From NCBI RefSeq assembly GCF_040954645.1, contig NC_092804.1, forward strand, positions 87,418,217-87,482,216: a stretch of 64,000 nt of DNA. Direction: 5' to 3'. Every line of letters begins with the position of its first letter. Positions within the stretch are counted from its first letter, which is position 1. The position numbers were made by a program, and so were the translations under genes. This stretch comes from Diabrotica undecimpunctata (Eukaryota > Arthropoda > Insecta > Coleoptera > Chrysomelidae). The notes beneath the pieces were generated by a model that worked only from the letters and a program-made list of their open reading frames with translations, had not been told where the DNA came from and made no database searches. Of the stretch, positions 29,561 through 41,159 are shown one piece after another.

Positions 29561-29879
29561 GTTTATATCATAGAGAACATAATATGAATTTTAAGAAAGA
29601 AAAAATCATGGAACAATCCAAGTATAAAGAATAATGGTAATAAAAGTTCTAAGAAATCGGAAAGTAATATAACCTAAATAAAAATATAAAATAGTGATAG
29701 AGGTAGTGGATTTTAAAAATTGAATGTATGGATATGCAATCAAATACTTCTCCGTGTGGAGTTGTGTGTCGGTCTTAGGACCGGCGAGTAGGTGTGAAAT
29801 GAAATACCACCCGCGAAACAAATCAGACTAAAGTATGGCAACCCTAACAGAAGCGTACCTGTGTCTCCAGGTTTGGGGT

Positions 29880-31640
29880 AAGGTAGAAGCCAACAACCTG
29901 CTCCTATAAAAAGGCATATGTTACGGAATCTCAGGAACTATTAGCTGGACGTAACTTACGACGACGACAAACGAAAAAGGGAATTGAGATTAGGAACATG
30001 TAATACCCGAACACTGTACCGAGCTGGAGCACTCACATCTTTACTAGACATAGCGAACACGTGCAAAGTAGACGTTTTAACATTGCAGGAATTGCGATTG
30101 ACCTTAACTGGCGTTCTTGACAAGAGAACCTATTCTATACATTATATCTGAACTGAAAGTCAACACATAGATGGAGTGGGATTTATTACAAATTAAAGAA
30201 CAAAATAGCTTATTATTGCCTTTAAAGCCTACAGTCAAAAGATGCGCCATTTCCGCTTAAAAGGCATAGCCTACACAACGTCAGTAGCGATAATGGATTA
30301 CGACTGATATACTTAGCAGCAGCAGTAAACATGACAGTCACTAGCACCAATTTTTAACACAAGAATATACACAAGGTAACCAGGACCTATCCTGATGGAA
30401 AAATAACGAGTCGGATTGATCACATCTTCATAGATTCAAGATATGGAACAGACGTAATGAACTGCAGAAGCTATAGAGGCGCAAACATATACTAAGATAA
30501 TTGCCTAGTGATCTCAACATTCACGGCTGTAATGAAATGCAGAAGCTACAGAGGCACAAACATAGACTCAGATTATTGCCTAGTGATCTCAACATTGAGG
30601 GCTAGAATTTCAAACGTCAGCAAATAAAATAAAATGCATGAAAATAAATGGAATGTGCAAAAGCTGAGAGATGCAACAATTGCTGAACGGTACTCGGAAA
30701 ACATCACCAACAGGCTAAGAAATCAAAATGTAAATGAGGAAGGCCTGAAAGATATAAAACCAGACTAAAGGAAGATATTGAAGCAGCTATGAAAGATGAA
30801 ATGGGAACAGAAACCTATGCCAGTAAAAATCATTAGTTTGACGATAATTATAATTAAATGAAAAGAAGATATCCGCCCTACACAAAAAAGAAGATATCCT
30901 AGAATGTTCTAACCACAGAGGAATTACACTTCTAGACGCAGCATATAAAATATTCTCTACAATACCACGCTGGTGTCAGAGGTGGTAAAACGACAATTCA
31001 TCAGATTGTAAACCTGATACAAATTTGTGAGAAAAGACTTGAGTATGGTATACAAACTCATCACATATTTATTAATTATAACGCAGCCTACGACTGTCTA
31101 AATATAAGAGAAATATTCAGAGCAATGAAAGAGCTAGTGGCACCAAATCAGTTGGCAAAGTTAACAAAACTAGCTCTTGAAAAAGTTAAATGGAGAGACC
31201 TTCTCTCCTATATACTGTTCAATCTGGCTCTGGAGAAAATAATATGTATGTCAGAAAACACAATCACCGGTTCAGTATATAAAAAATCAGTTCAAATCCT
31301 TGCCTATGCTGATATCAATATTGTTGGGAGAACGGAAAACGCTGTACGAGAGGCGAAGTAGCACTAAAAGAATCGGCTACAAAAATGGGTTTAATCATAA
31401 ACACCAACAAAACGAAATACATAAAGCTAAACACGCAACACAAATCCTACGGCCACTTGTTATAGAAAACGACGTCATGGAAGCAGTTAAAGAATTTGTA
31501 TATCTGGGAGCGCTCGCCAACACTGAAATAACACTACCAGAGAATTTGCACGGACAACAAGTGCTATTTCGGGCTAAATCGCCTTATTAAATCCTCAATT
31601 ATACCCAACAGACCTAATTCGACTAGCTAGGTGTGCGGAC
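29880..31640 (+). pseudogene. Degraded LINE ORF2 (endonuclease to thumb)
   Basis: Endonuclease start GTCNTRTLYRAGALTSLLDI and VDVLTLQELRLT (29995-30110), a duplicated SYRGANIY-type endonuclease motif (30458-30604), RT pieces CSNHRGITLLDAAYKIFS (~30910), LLSYILFNLALEKIICMSEN and VQILAYADINIVGRTENAV with an AYAD-I version of the catalytic YADD (31200-31360), then FVYLGALANTE. Numerous stops. Lies in the second-largest SLC10 intron. Confidence 0.78.
30458..30604 (+). repeat. Tandem duplication of ~72 bp in the LINE endonuclease
   Basis: AACTGCAGAAGCTATAGAGG to TCAACATT (30461-30522) is followed by AAATGCAGAAGCTACAGAGG to TCAACATT (30535-30597). The unit encodes a conserved endonuclease block (SYRG-N-x-SD), so the duplication alters the domain. 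Confidence 0.8.
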
Positions 31641-31900
31641 GTATTCGAGTGCTGGTATTTTTACTTTTTGTTGAGATAAGTATATTGCCTGTTATATCAT
31701 AATCATAATTATATTTTAATTTATATACTATTTCAAATATTAATTCTCGTTAATTTTTCAAACTTTTGTTTTGATTTGTCTAATTATTATGTTATAAGTA
31801 TTAACTGGTAGCATTTCAAATAATTTAAATTTATAAGCTGTGAGATATAAACTCATGGTTTAATTAGTTAAACCATGGGGGAAAATATGGGTGGGTAGCC
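31641..31900. other. AT-rich spacer between LINE and Jockey relics
   Basis: No supported feature. Confidence 0.4.
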
Positions 31901-32670
31901 GCCTGATTTAAATGAATGTGTCAAAAATAATGAAAGGGCAAATAAAGATACTTATAATATTAATAATCTGGAAAATTATTATCGACCAAGAGATAAAAGT
32001 CCTTATTTTGTATTTGCAGAGCACCAAGAAAAAAATCTTGAAAAGCTTTTCCCAATTAAAATCAGTCACTACCTACTCCCTAATGAAGCAATAAGTAAAT
32101 CAAATAAACCGCGTGAATGTTATATTTAAATCTTTGGGAATCGGCTAATTCCCTAGTTAATAATTGTCATTACACAAAATAATTTACTTGCATATATACC
32201 TAAACTTTACACCCACAAAAAATATATCATAAGAATGGCTCATACTTTTTTTACCGAGGAGTACCAACTTTTATTTCCAATAAAAAATAGTAAGTATATA
32301 AAGGATGAAAAGACATATATGAGATTGCGATGGAAATCCCTGTTTAGTTAATAGATAGACGATTGTAGTACAATTTCTGGGCAATGAAATTCCACAAAAC
32401 ATACAAATTAATATTTGTAACTTTCAAGTAGAGCCATATAACCAGTTGTCCAATGCTTCAAGTGTTTGCGTTATGGTCATTCGGCCCGATAATGCAAATC
32501 TAAAGGTAGCAGATGCAAAAAATGCACAGATCTGGATCATCTGGAAGATGAATGTCAATCAGAAAATGTTTGCATATACTCTAAAAACAATGAACACACT
32601 TCAATCTTCCGTAAATTCCCCTTTTCATAAAACAAAAACAAATAAAACAGATTATGGCTAAATATTTCCT
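31901..32670 (+). pseudogene. Jockey/I-type LINE ORF1 (Gag-like) with CCHC knuckles
   Basis: Frameshifted but recognisable: NLENYYRPRDKSPYFVFAEH near 31950-32010, and around 32450-32600 three zinc knuckles in one frame: CFKCLRYGHSAR-x-C (one stop inside), CKKCTDLDHLEDEC and a damaged third. Such knuckle arrays are typical of ORF1 in Jockey, I and related LINEs. Confidence 0.75.
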
Positions 32671-32905
32671 TTAAAGAATATAAAAACGTGTATATAAATC
32701 CTTCTTATGCGAAAATTGTTACACATAACAAGTTCTCAACATTAAATAATAGTAATAACTTTCCACCATTACCTGATATCAAGCAAATATCTCCTGATCT
32801 TTCTTCGGCAGTCTTAAAGAAACCCACTATCAAAACAGACATGCCTACTTCCAAAAAACGAAAACCTTCTATACTATCTCCCACTATAGAAACTTCCTAA
32901 TCCTT

Positions 32906-33059
32906 CTATCTAATTAGCCTTCTTCGGTCCATCTTTGGACATAGGCCTCCCCAATCCTTTTCCATTCTTCTCTGTCTGTCGCTATACTCATCCACCGAGA
33001 ATCCACGTGGTTCTTGATGTCATCTGCCCCTCTCATTTGGGGCCTTCCTCTGCTTCGTT
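32906..33059 (-). pseudogene. LINE tail inserted in the Jockey relic, with 12-bp TSD
   Basis: Minus strand reads KRSRGRPQMRGADDIKNHV then SRWMSIATDREEWKRIGEAY and VQRWTEEG-stop, a LINE ORF2 C-terminus. TTCCTAATCCTT flanks it at 32894-32905 and 33060-33071, a target-site duplication. Only the last ~50 codons are present. Confidence 0.88.
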
Positions 33060-35155
33060 TTCCTAATCCTTATAGTGACGAATATATGAACTATAAAGAA
33101 AACTCCTTACTTATACCATCTACATTCATTAAACAACTCAAAAAAAAAATCTGTCTAGCTCAGTTACTTTTGCAGAGTCAGATATAAGGGAATTTGTTAA
33201 TATGTTTGATACTGCTAATACCACAGATGGAATGGATTTTAGTATTAGGATCTGAATCCGTATATTATTAACCTTCGCGATTCCTAACCATACAATTAAA
33301 AAAAACTATCTATTTTGCAGTTTTAATTTTGTTAAGAGTACACATATTGACATTATTGTTTTATCAAAATTATGGCTTAAATTTAACGAAAACTTTTTTC
33401 GAGAGTTCAATTTAGTTAATTTCAAGATTTTAGTAAAGTTCAAGAGTTAATAGTTATGGCGGCGTAGGCATTTTTACAGCGCAAGGGATACATTTAAAAA
33501 GGTTAATATCATTCAATCGTTAGAAGTTTGCGCAATTACTTTATCTACTTGTCGATAGTGTCTATTTACCGACCACCCGACGTGGTTGTCAATTTTAACG
33601 ATTGCTATTGGATATAATTATTTGAACACTTGCTTGCCCATACTTTTTGTGTGGAGACTTAAACGCGCACCATGATAGGTGAGGATCTATACCTGATTAT
33701 CGACATGGTAAAATTTTAGCTGATGCCATAGATCATCAAGACCTCTTTGTATTAAACAATGGTACTCCCTGTTAAATATTGGGACACTTAGTTTTATCAA
33801 AAGCATGGCAACACCGAATCAATTCACGGAGTAATCAACCGATGACAGTGAAACAGACATTTCTGATGACAGCGACGATTATTAAGAATTCGCCATTCAT
33901 ACAATATACTTGTACCTTATTTAAATTGTAATATACATTCAACAAAATAAAGTCTTATAGTTACATAATATCTAAATTAATAGGCCTTGGGTGGCAACAA
34001 AAACATCACTCCCACTAGAATTAACTCTAGTGGAAATGATTCAACGGTGGACATAGCATTAATTTCCCATTTTTTAGTTGATAAATGAACTTGGACGATC
34101 TCAGCTGACACAATGGAACCAGATCACTACCCAATAGCTATCGATATTAAAATTAACCCTTCATCTTTTTCAATAAATCCCCTACTAAATGAAATGACAC
34201 ATGCGCAGACTGGGAACTATTTCAAATGCTCTTGGAAAAAGATGTTACTCAGTAACTTACTGAAAATAAAAATTATGCCTCAACATTTTTCGAGATGATT
34301 TCCACTGCAAAGACTCGGCCTTGCCTGTTAAAAAATCTTTTACTCCCATTTCCCCTAGACGAATTTGTTGGGATCAGGAATATAGTCAGATGGAGAAAAA
34401 CGGAAAACGGTCTTAAAAAATTATAGAATTCAGTCCAATCACAATATTTACTTAGTTTATCAAAACGTAGCTGCCCAAGCTAAACGTTTATTTAAAAACA
34501 AACAACGTTGCAGCTGGATTAACTTTGTAAATAAACTTAACAAAAATACACCACTAACGAAAATTTGGAAGTTCGTCAAAGCTGTAAATAACAAAAATTT
34601 TCATTGTCCCAAAAAACCTCTTTCAAAAAAAATTAATAGAGGTAATGCTAAACAAAATAGGTCCTCCCTCTACTTCTAATTTCGAAAGAACTAGATTTAG
34701 CGATTAAATACAAGCAAGTTAACCTAAATATTTTAGTAAAAAAAAAAAAAGAAAAAAATGGAATTAGGGGTCCGTAGTGAGCCTTATTTTATTTATTATT
34801 TACTCTACAAATCTGCATACGTGAGTAGGTGACAAATTTATTATAATACAATACGCAGATGATTTATGTTTTTACTTTAGCCATGATTCATATGAGAAAT
34901 GTTTATATAACTTAAAAGAATGTACGTATTTACTAATAGGTCGGTTTAATGACATGGGATTTAGTGTTTCTCAGGATAAGACTGTGTTAGTATGTTTTAA
35001 TATTCACCGAATTAGAACTGCTATAGCTGCTTGTCTAGAGGAGTTCACGATTCCATAAGTCGACGAATATAAGTACCTACGTATTGTCTTAGATAAGAAA
35101 TTACTTTGGACTAACCACATCAAATATATTAAAAAAGATGTGAAAAAGACATAAA
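33060..35155 (+). pseudogene. Jockey-type LINE ORF2 relic (endonuclease, RT)
   Basis: Endonuclease parts: YRPP at ~33570, a GDLNAHHDRW-like block (33655-33690), and STVDIALISHFLVDK...DTMEPDHYPIAIDIKI (34040-34160). Between them (33779-34005) is an insertion. RT parts: WINFVNKLNKNTPLTKIWKFV (34510-34580) and QYADDLCFYF with catalytic YADD (~34850), VDEYKYLRIVLDKKLLWTNH (35070-35120). Stops and deletions throughout; the RT fingers/palm region between ~34740 and 34840 is lost. Confidence 0.8.
33779..34005. other. Unidentified insertion in the Jockey endonuclease
   Basis: Separates two endonuclease segments that adjoin in intact Jockey elements. It contains a short frame ending STDDSETDISDDSDDY-stop (33832-33885) followed by a 3'-UTR-like stretch with AAAATAAAG (~33940). 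It may be the 3' end of a retroposed transcript or of a Tc1-like transposase gene, whose C-termini are often acidic. Flanking duplications were not clear. Confidence 0.4.
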
Positions 35156-35171
35156 TCTGCTACCGTTTATT

Positions 35172-35206
35172 CAGAAAGAACCCAAGGTTCGCTTAGGTTC
35201 TTTCTG
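35172..35206. repeat. 11-bp hairpin
   Basis: CAGAAAGAACC (35172-35182) pairs with GGTTCTTTCTG (35196-35206) across a 13-nt loop. It marks the junction between the Jockey relic and the DUF7869-like element and may be part of a terminus. Confidence 0.5.
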
Positions 35207-35566
35207 CGGTAAATTTTACTCGCGACGGTTAGCGGTCTTGTTGACATCACCTGTTTTGTGACTCACTGGTTTGTTTAAAGGTTACCTAACACTAAGCGGT
35301 TAGTTTTCGTGAGTTTTCGGTGAAATTAGGTGTTATTTTGTTGTTTATTATTACATTATATACCTAGTTCTTAAGCCATGTCGGATAGTGATAGTACATA
35401 TTATGATGAACCTAATCCCAAGCGTAGGCGTTGAGTTGTGAACGAAGAAAAATACAAACGGAACATTAGTCGGAATGCTAGACTCAAAGGACTACAGTAC
35501 ATCTCATACAAAGAAAAATAAGTTCTCAGCAAAGCTCCGCTGAATGATATAAACTTAAAGTGCAAC

Positions 35567-36820
35567 ATGAAATTTTACTCTTTAGAAAATAAAAATACCC
35601 AAGATACGTACCTCCAAGCTTTAGTGGAGGTTATACCTGTGAAACTCAGACGCAAAAACCACAGGTCTAACGTAAATAATGATCAAGCTCAAGAAAAGCC
35701 TGATGTGCCTACTGAGGACTTGCCAAACAAAAAATCCCATTCATACAAATATAACTTAAAAGTAAATCGTGTTCTTACTCAAGTTTGTAGAGGTGTTTTC
35801 TTAAAAATGTTTGGTATTTCTGACAATAGAATCAAAAGATTAAATAAATGTTCTCATCTTTACAAAAGCCTTGCTTTATGTTAAGCCCTGTAGATATGAG
35901 GGGAAAATATAGAAGCGGAAACGCTCTTCCAGGTAACGTTTGTGTGAGAATACAACAGCACATTGAGAAATTTGATGTCAAGGAAACCCATTTTGGAGGA
36001 AAACCTAAAAAGCATCTTGACATTAGGCTTGATGTCGCAAAAATGCATGCAATGTTTATTTTAGATAATCCGGATCTAAAAAATAAAAATAAAAAAAATA
36101 AAGTATAGTTTCTATAACAAATACTTTAAAGAGAACTTTACTTACTGTTTTGGACGACCAAAAGTTGATGTGTGTTCAACTTGCGAAAGACTGTCGGCCA
36201 AACTGAAAGACAAGTGTTTAAGCGACAACGCTAAAAGTAATGTGACTGCTGAGAAAATGATACACTCACGGCGAGCAAAAAAGTTTTACAAAGCTATGGA
36301 TGAGGCAAGGAAAAACAAAGATAATAACACGATCGCACTAGCCTTCGACTACATGCAAAACTTACCCTTGCCGTACATACTTGTACAGGAGGTTTTTTAT
36401 ATGAGGCAGCTCTGGGCAAATGTGTTTTCGTTACACGATTTGAAAACTAATTCTTCCAAGCTGTGTGTCTATCATGAGGGCGAAGCAAACAAAGACCCAG
36501 ACGAAGTATGTTCAATGCTGCTGAACTACTTCAAAGACATTCCAATTAATGTGAAGCATTTCGTACTGTTTCGTGATGGGCCATCAGGTCAAAATAAGAA
36601 TCATACAGTTGTGCGTTTTTTACTAAACCTCTGTGACTCAGGTCGGTTTGAAACAATAACTCACAACTACCCTGTACGTGGTCACTCATTTTCCCCGTGT
36701 GACAGAGATTTTGGAAGCATAAAGCGTCTCTTGAGAAAGGTGGACAGGATTTATACTCCTGATGAATATACAGAGCTCAAAAAGCTAGTAAGTCTAGCCG
36801 ATTTACTGTATATTACCTAA
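35567..36820 (+). pseudogene. DUF7869-like transposon-borne protein (two frameshifts)
   Basis: Three consecutive frames (35567-35884, 35848-36108, 36170-36820) join into one protein of a family found in many copies in arthropod genomes and probably transposase-related. N-terminal part: VCRGVFLKMFGISDNRIKRL; middle: GNALPGNVCVRIQQHIEKFD; then a CSTCERLSAKLKDKC cysteine cluster, and the C-terminal core: DYMQNLPLPYILVQEVFY, VLFRDGPSGQNKNHTVVRFL, YPVRGHSFSPCDRDFGSIKR. The D-x-x-x-GQNKN and GHS-x-x-x-CDRDFG motifs suggest an RNase-H-like metal site. I assign DUF7869 from memory of these motifs; function unknown. Confidence 0.75.
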
Positions 36821-37410
36821 CATCAGACGATGTTCTCAGTTTCAAAAAGTGGTAGCCCAAATCATATAAGAAAATGCCAAATTCGGATGAAACATCAAGC
36901 AGAAAAGTATCCAAAGAAAGTAAGGAGCCATTCAAAGTGTCCAAGTACAAGCCGTTTGGCTTGATCGTTTGCGGAAGGTATATTTAGGTTTTTATTTTAC
37001 CAAGGTTATTTTAAATATTGATGCTTTACTTTTAGATAAACATTTTTATAGGCTATAACAAATAAAATTTATCGGGTTTTGAACAGTGAGATGTTTGATT
37101 TTCGGTCCCAATTTACAAAAAAAAAGATAGGCGATATAAAAGTTGATGGAATACACTGTTGGATATGAAGACTTCTTTGGCACTATTAAATCACGACCAA
37201 CAACTGAAAAGGAGTTGGACAAGGAGTTGCCAAAAGCTGAATAAGTGAGCAAGGTCAGATCTTTGTATATAGACATACTGTAGCGAGTAGTCTACTTGTA
37301 TTTTTCAATTTAAACATAGTAACATATACTTAAGTGTGTCTGTTACTTACCTTTGACACCAAAATAGAAAAAAATTAATGGTTTGACTTCATTTTAAAAA
37401 TAAATTTTAA
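36821..37410. other. 3' remains of the DUF7869-like element and AT-rich DNA
   Basis: Minus and plus frames are closed. Near 37140-37245 a plus-strand VGYEDFFGTIKSRPTTEKEL stretch may be the degraded end of the element. Terminal repeats could not be paired. Confidence 0.35.
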
Positions 37411-37442
37411 CACACACATGCACCCACACTCACACACACACA

Positions 37443-37507
<65 letters not shown>

Positions 37508-37572
37508 CCACACACAAACACACACTCACACGCACACACACACACACACACTCACACACACACACACACACC
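37411..37572. repeat. (CA)n microsatellite
   Basis: About 160 bp of (CA)n with scattered interruptions (ATG, CCC, AAA, CT). Confidence 0.97.
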
Positions 37573-37597
37573 AGAATTTAAATTGTGATTTAATTTG

Positions 37598-37678
37598 CCT
37601 ATAATATAATTATATTATATTATATAATATAATTATATTATATTATATAATTATATTATATTATATAATATAATTTAA
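37598..37678. repeat. AT-only palindromic repeat (TATAATTATATTATAT)n
   Basis: A cryptic satellite of TATAATATAATTATATTATAT units, self-complementary, only 27 bp from the donor side of an SLC10 exon. It could extrude as a cruciform. Confidence 0.9.
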
Positions 37679-37704
37679 TTTAACTTGTGATTTCATATTT
37701 TTAC

Positions 37705-37909
37705 CTAGTGTGAAAATCCATAATGGCATGAAAGCAAAAGCTGCTATGGTACTAGCAGCTGTCATTGTGATTGATAAACTTATGTTTCCTTCAAGAAGTA
37801 CGGCCCAAACATTTGACGCACCTCCAGCTGGTGACACACCCGTGAAAAAGAGACCCAACTGCATTTCGGGGGTATTTGGAAACAATATTACTCCTAAGGT
37901 ATAACTCAG
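37705..37909 (-). CDS. SLC10-like gene, exon with SPAGGASN motif
   Basis: 205 nt, acceptor TTTTAG at 37910-37911 and donor GTAAAA at 37704 and below. Phase 0 in, phase 1 out. Starts LSYTLGVILFPNTPEMQLGL and contains FFTGVSPAGGASNVWAVLL and SITMTAASTIAAFAFMPLWI. The PGG/AGG-x-SN segment is the broken-helix crossing that lines the substrate/sodium sites in this family. A (CA)n and an AT-palindromic repeat lie only ~25-290 bp beyond the donor. Confidence 0.95.
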
Positions 37910-37980
37910 CTAAAAATACATGAAACATAATATTAATTGATATAATAAGTAAGTGATATAAAGATTTCTTTTTAGGAGGA

Positions 37981-39053
37981 GGAAAAAGACAGTTAGGGTT
38001 TGATTTCACGTACAGTGCGTCTGTGTATCCGCTTATACGTATTTCGCCCTAATAGGGCTCTTCAGAGACGTTTATTCACAGTCGCTCTGAACGTGAAAAT
38101 AAATCTTTTCTGTCTTAGGAAGCAACTCTAACATGGCTTCGTATAGACACAAATAGCGACATCTGATATTAAAATCCGTAAACTAATTTTCGAAACCAAA
38201 TTCAGATTTTTGCTTTAATCTGTGCCTTCTAAGAATTGCAAGGCAAAACAGACGTTGATAAAGATGTTATTAGAGACATGGGGAAGTTAGGAGATATATT
38301 GTGGAATGCAATTTTTAGATTCCCCATGTCTCTAATAACATATTTATTAACGTCTGTTTTGCCTTGCAATTCTTATAAGGCACAGATTAAAGCAAAAATC
38401 TGAATTTGGTTTCGAAAATTAGTTTGTAACGGGATTTAATCAAGCATCAGATCCAAGTAATCTTTTTTAATAACGTGACACACATTTGCGAAAATATATT
38501 ATTTGTTTACGACATTGAAAATATCGTTGTAAGGAGGACACACTCTGACCTAGTGAAATTTGCAATGTAGTCGAAAGATTATTAAATAATGTGTATCAAT
38601 TAACAAATAACAAACGTATTATAATAACAAACTTACGTGTGTTAAATAGCTGGAAATCACGGGATTATTAGCTTTATTATTATTGTTAAGAATGAAGAAT
38701 CAAGAGAACGGTCTAAGTTAGTATTGTCAACGTCAACTGAGTACTATCTAGTATTGTACTTAGATAACTAATAAACCAAATCATGAGTATCTAGTGTGTT
38801 TTAAATAAATGTACCATACGATACCATAAGCGAAGCATTATTTATTACAAGTTTACGGATTTTAATATCAGATGTCGCTATTTGCGTCTATACGAAGCCA
38901 TGTTAGAGTTGCTTCCTAAGACAGAAAAGATTTATTTTCACGTTCAGAGCGACTGTGAATAGCCGTCTCTGAGGAGCCCTATTAGGGCGAAATACGTATA
39001 AGCGGATACACAGACGCACTGTACGTGAAATCGAATCTTAACTGTCTTTTTCC
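37981..39053. mobile_element. Foldback element: 204-bp outer arms plus 105-bp inner hairpin
   Basis: 37981-38184 is the near-perfect inverse of 38850-39053 (GGAAAAAGACAGTTA at the tips; CCCTAATAGGGC and GTACAGTGCGTCTGTGTAT inside). Between them, 38180-38284 is the inverse of 38321-38425, separated by 36 nt, and a 424-bp unique stretch lies before the right outer arm. No transposase is seen. The arrangement O-I-I'-unique-O' suggests a foldback transposon or a TIR element that took a second inverted insertion at its arm boundary. Confidence 0.9.
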
Positions 39054-39578
39054 TTTTATTCCGATATACTATGTGCTTGTGTTTGTGTGTGTGAATCAGC
39101 ATCTCAAGGTGTTTTCTACAGTGATACATGTTTGTTATAATTATGATAAATTATTCTTTGTCTATTCTTGACCCAAGTAGTGTGTATTCTTTCCTCTCGT
39201 CTTTAAGTTTTTAGATTGCGATTTCATTCCATTACATCACAGTGATAACTATACGTTAACGCTGATATAGACTTGAAATAAAGTAAACAATCAATAAAGA
39301 TCAATTGCCGCCTTACCAGAACATTTAAGGAAAAAACAATGAATTTTGGTATTATTTTAAAAATGATACAATTTCGTATTGTACAGCTTGTCAAATTTAA
39401 GGTGATACTTGACAAATTTGTCCACTTACGTAGAAAATTAAGTGAGAACGCATTCGGAGGAAAAGAGATACATAATGCGCTCGGTCTCTTCGCCTCGTTG
39501 GTACACTCCGTACTACAAGTTTACAGAGAGTGACCTTATTTATTAATGGAACTTCTATGATATGTCTATATTGTATGT
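39054..39578. other. Unassigned intron DNA
   Basis: No gene or repeat supported. Confidence 0.4.
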
Positions 39579-40189
39579 TATTTTGACTTTTCAATTTTTC
39601 CTTCGGAAATTTTTCTCAAAATACAAAATAGTTTGTTTTTGTTGCTTGGTAAAAAAATTCTTCTAATAATTATATTTTATTTGACTCATTAATATTGACC
39701 ATTCAGTCATGTTGAAGCGGAAGTTTTTTCGAACACTTCTATAAATGTCTCGTTCTGTAATTTTATAAGAGGAATATTGGCAGAGATGAAAGCTTTACAT
39801 TTGCGTTACAGTAAACTGTAAAAGAATAAAAGAACAGTAGTTCTAAATTTTAGTAAGTCATAAATATTTTAATCTGTTGTTTATTTCTTTACAATAGAAT
39901 AATACCAGCCCCGTTGGGATGGCTGTCAACATCCGGTATTTAGGTACTAAACTGTATAACTTTATTAACTTTCCCGAATATTTTATTTTCGTAAGGAGAT
40001 TTTGTAGAAATATATCGTATAAAATATATCTCAAATAGTGACTGAGTTGTCAATATAAATAAGTCAGATAAAATAAAATTATTAACAGAATTTTTTTACC
40101 AAGTAACAAAAACAAAATTTGTTTAATTTATTGGTATTTCGTATTTTGAGTTAACGATTTCCAAAGTGGAACTCGAAACTTCAAAATAA
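39579..40189. mobile_element. 611-bp MITE with ~140-150-bp inverted arms
   Basis: Left arm 39579-39714 (TTATTTTGACTTTTCAATTT, CTTCGGAAAT, AAATTCTTCTAATAAT, TGACTCAT) is inverted at 40039-40189. A single arm of the same family lies at 24746-24911. The internal 320 bp is AT-rich and non-coding. Confidence 0.85.
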
Positions 40190-40309
40190 ACTTATTTTAA
40201 ACTAAAATTGTGGCTTATTCCCAATTAAAATAGTAAATTACATTATTATGCCACAAGAAAATAGCCTAAGAATAATTTTTATTTTAAATAAAAACACACA
40301 CACACACAC

Positions 40310-41159
40310 ACAAGCGTACAACCGAGCTCCTACAGAGATATGTGTGTTAACCATTCCTTCATTTCGTCTTTTCTACACCCCATAGTGGGACATTTTTGCA
40401 CTTGGACATTGTGGTATGATGCATTGTCTATAACCAATACACTACGGGCTGGTATATTAGGAATAAGTTTTTCATGAATCTATTTTTTATAATTATTATA
40501 GTTCATTTCGCTATGATAATCTCCAGACTTCGTACCAGATTTAAATGTCAAACACGCGTTTTTTATGAACCCCATTTGGCCGCCGGCGTGAACAATAATT
40601 ACCCTTTGAACACTGGCTTGTGCAAACCTTCGGTGGTATTGTCTCCCCAGTATCTGTCATGGGTATGACAGGAATGAATATAAGTTTCATCCAAGTAAAT
40701 TATGGGCCGATTTTCTTCCCTATATTGTTTAATATTTCTGAGAAACTTCCTCCGGAGCACTTGTATATCGGGTTTTTCCATTAGGATTTTCCTGTTATTC
40801 TTCGCTTTCTTCCATCGAAATCCCATATCTCTAATCACTTTTCTCAAAGTTTCATGCAACCCTGTATAAATATTGTCTTCATTAATTTTTTTTGTTATAT
40901 GTCGCAATGTAGGAATTCGTTTTTCCGTGACATAATAATTTATTATTATACGCCGAAGTAAACCTTTGTCAAAATCGCCCAAGTTGGATTTTGGAGCAGA
41001 TCTCATTCTTTTGTTGGGCGTCGAAAATGATGTAGAAGCACCTTCTTCTGTATTTTTCATTTCACGAGAGATCCGTTTTATAGTGGCTATACTTACTCCC
41101 GTTGCTAAGAAAGCACGCTCTTGATCTTTTTCAAAATCTTTAACAAGCGGATTTTGCAT
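40310..41159 (-). pseudogene. Tc1/mariner-superfamily (DDE_3) transposase, C-terminus lost
   Basis: Frame 40599-41159 holds an N-terminal helix-turn-helix region (FEKDQERAFLATGVSIATIK), IPTLRHITKKINED, and the catalytic-domain start NRPIIYLDETYIHSCHTHDRYW with the first catalytic Asp. After a frameshift near 40600 the second Asp region VVYWL-TMHHTT and CPTMG-like residues can be read down to ~40310, where a (CA)n run (40296-40312) truncates it. Upstream, an ATG at 41251 with a possible small intron (41180-41215) may be the real start. Same family as 11626-12349. Confidence 0.85.

Noticed and set aside
39339..39533. Small plus-strand frame between the foldback and the MITE as a gene
   Set aside because: Overlaps an equally long minus-strand frame, has no similarity I recognise, and its composition is that of the intron.
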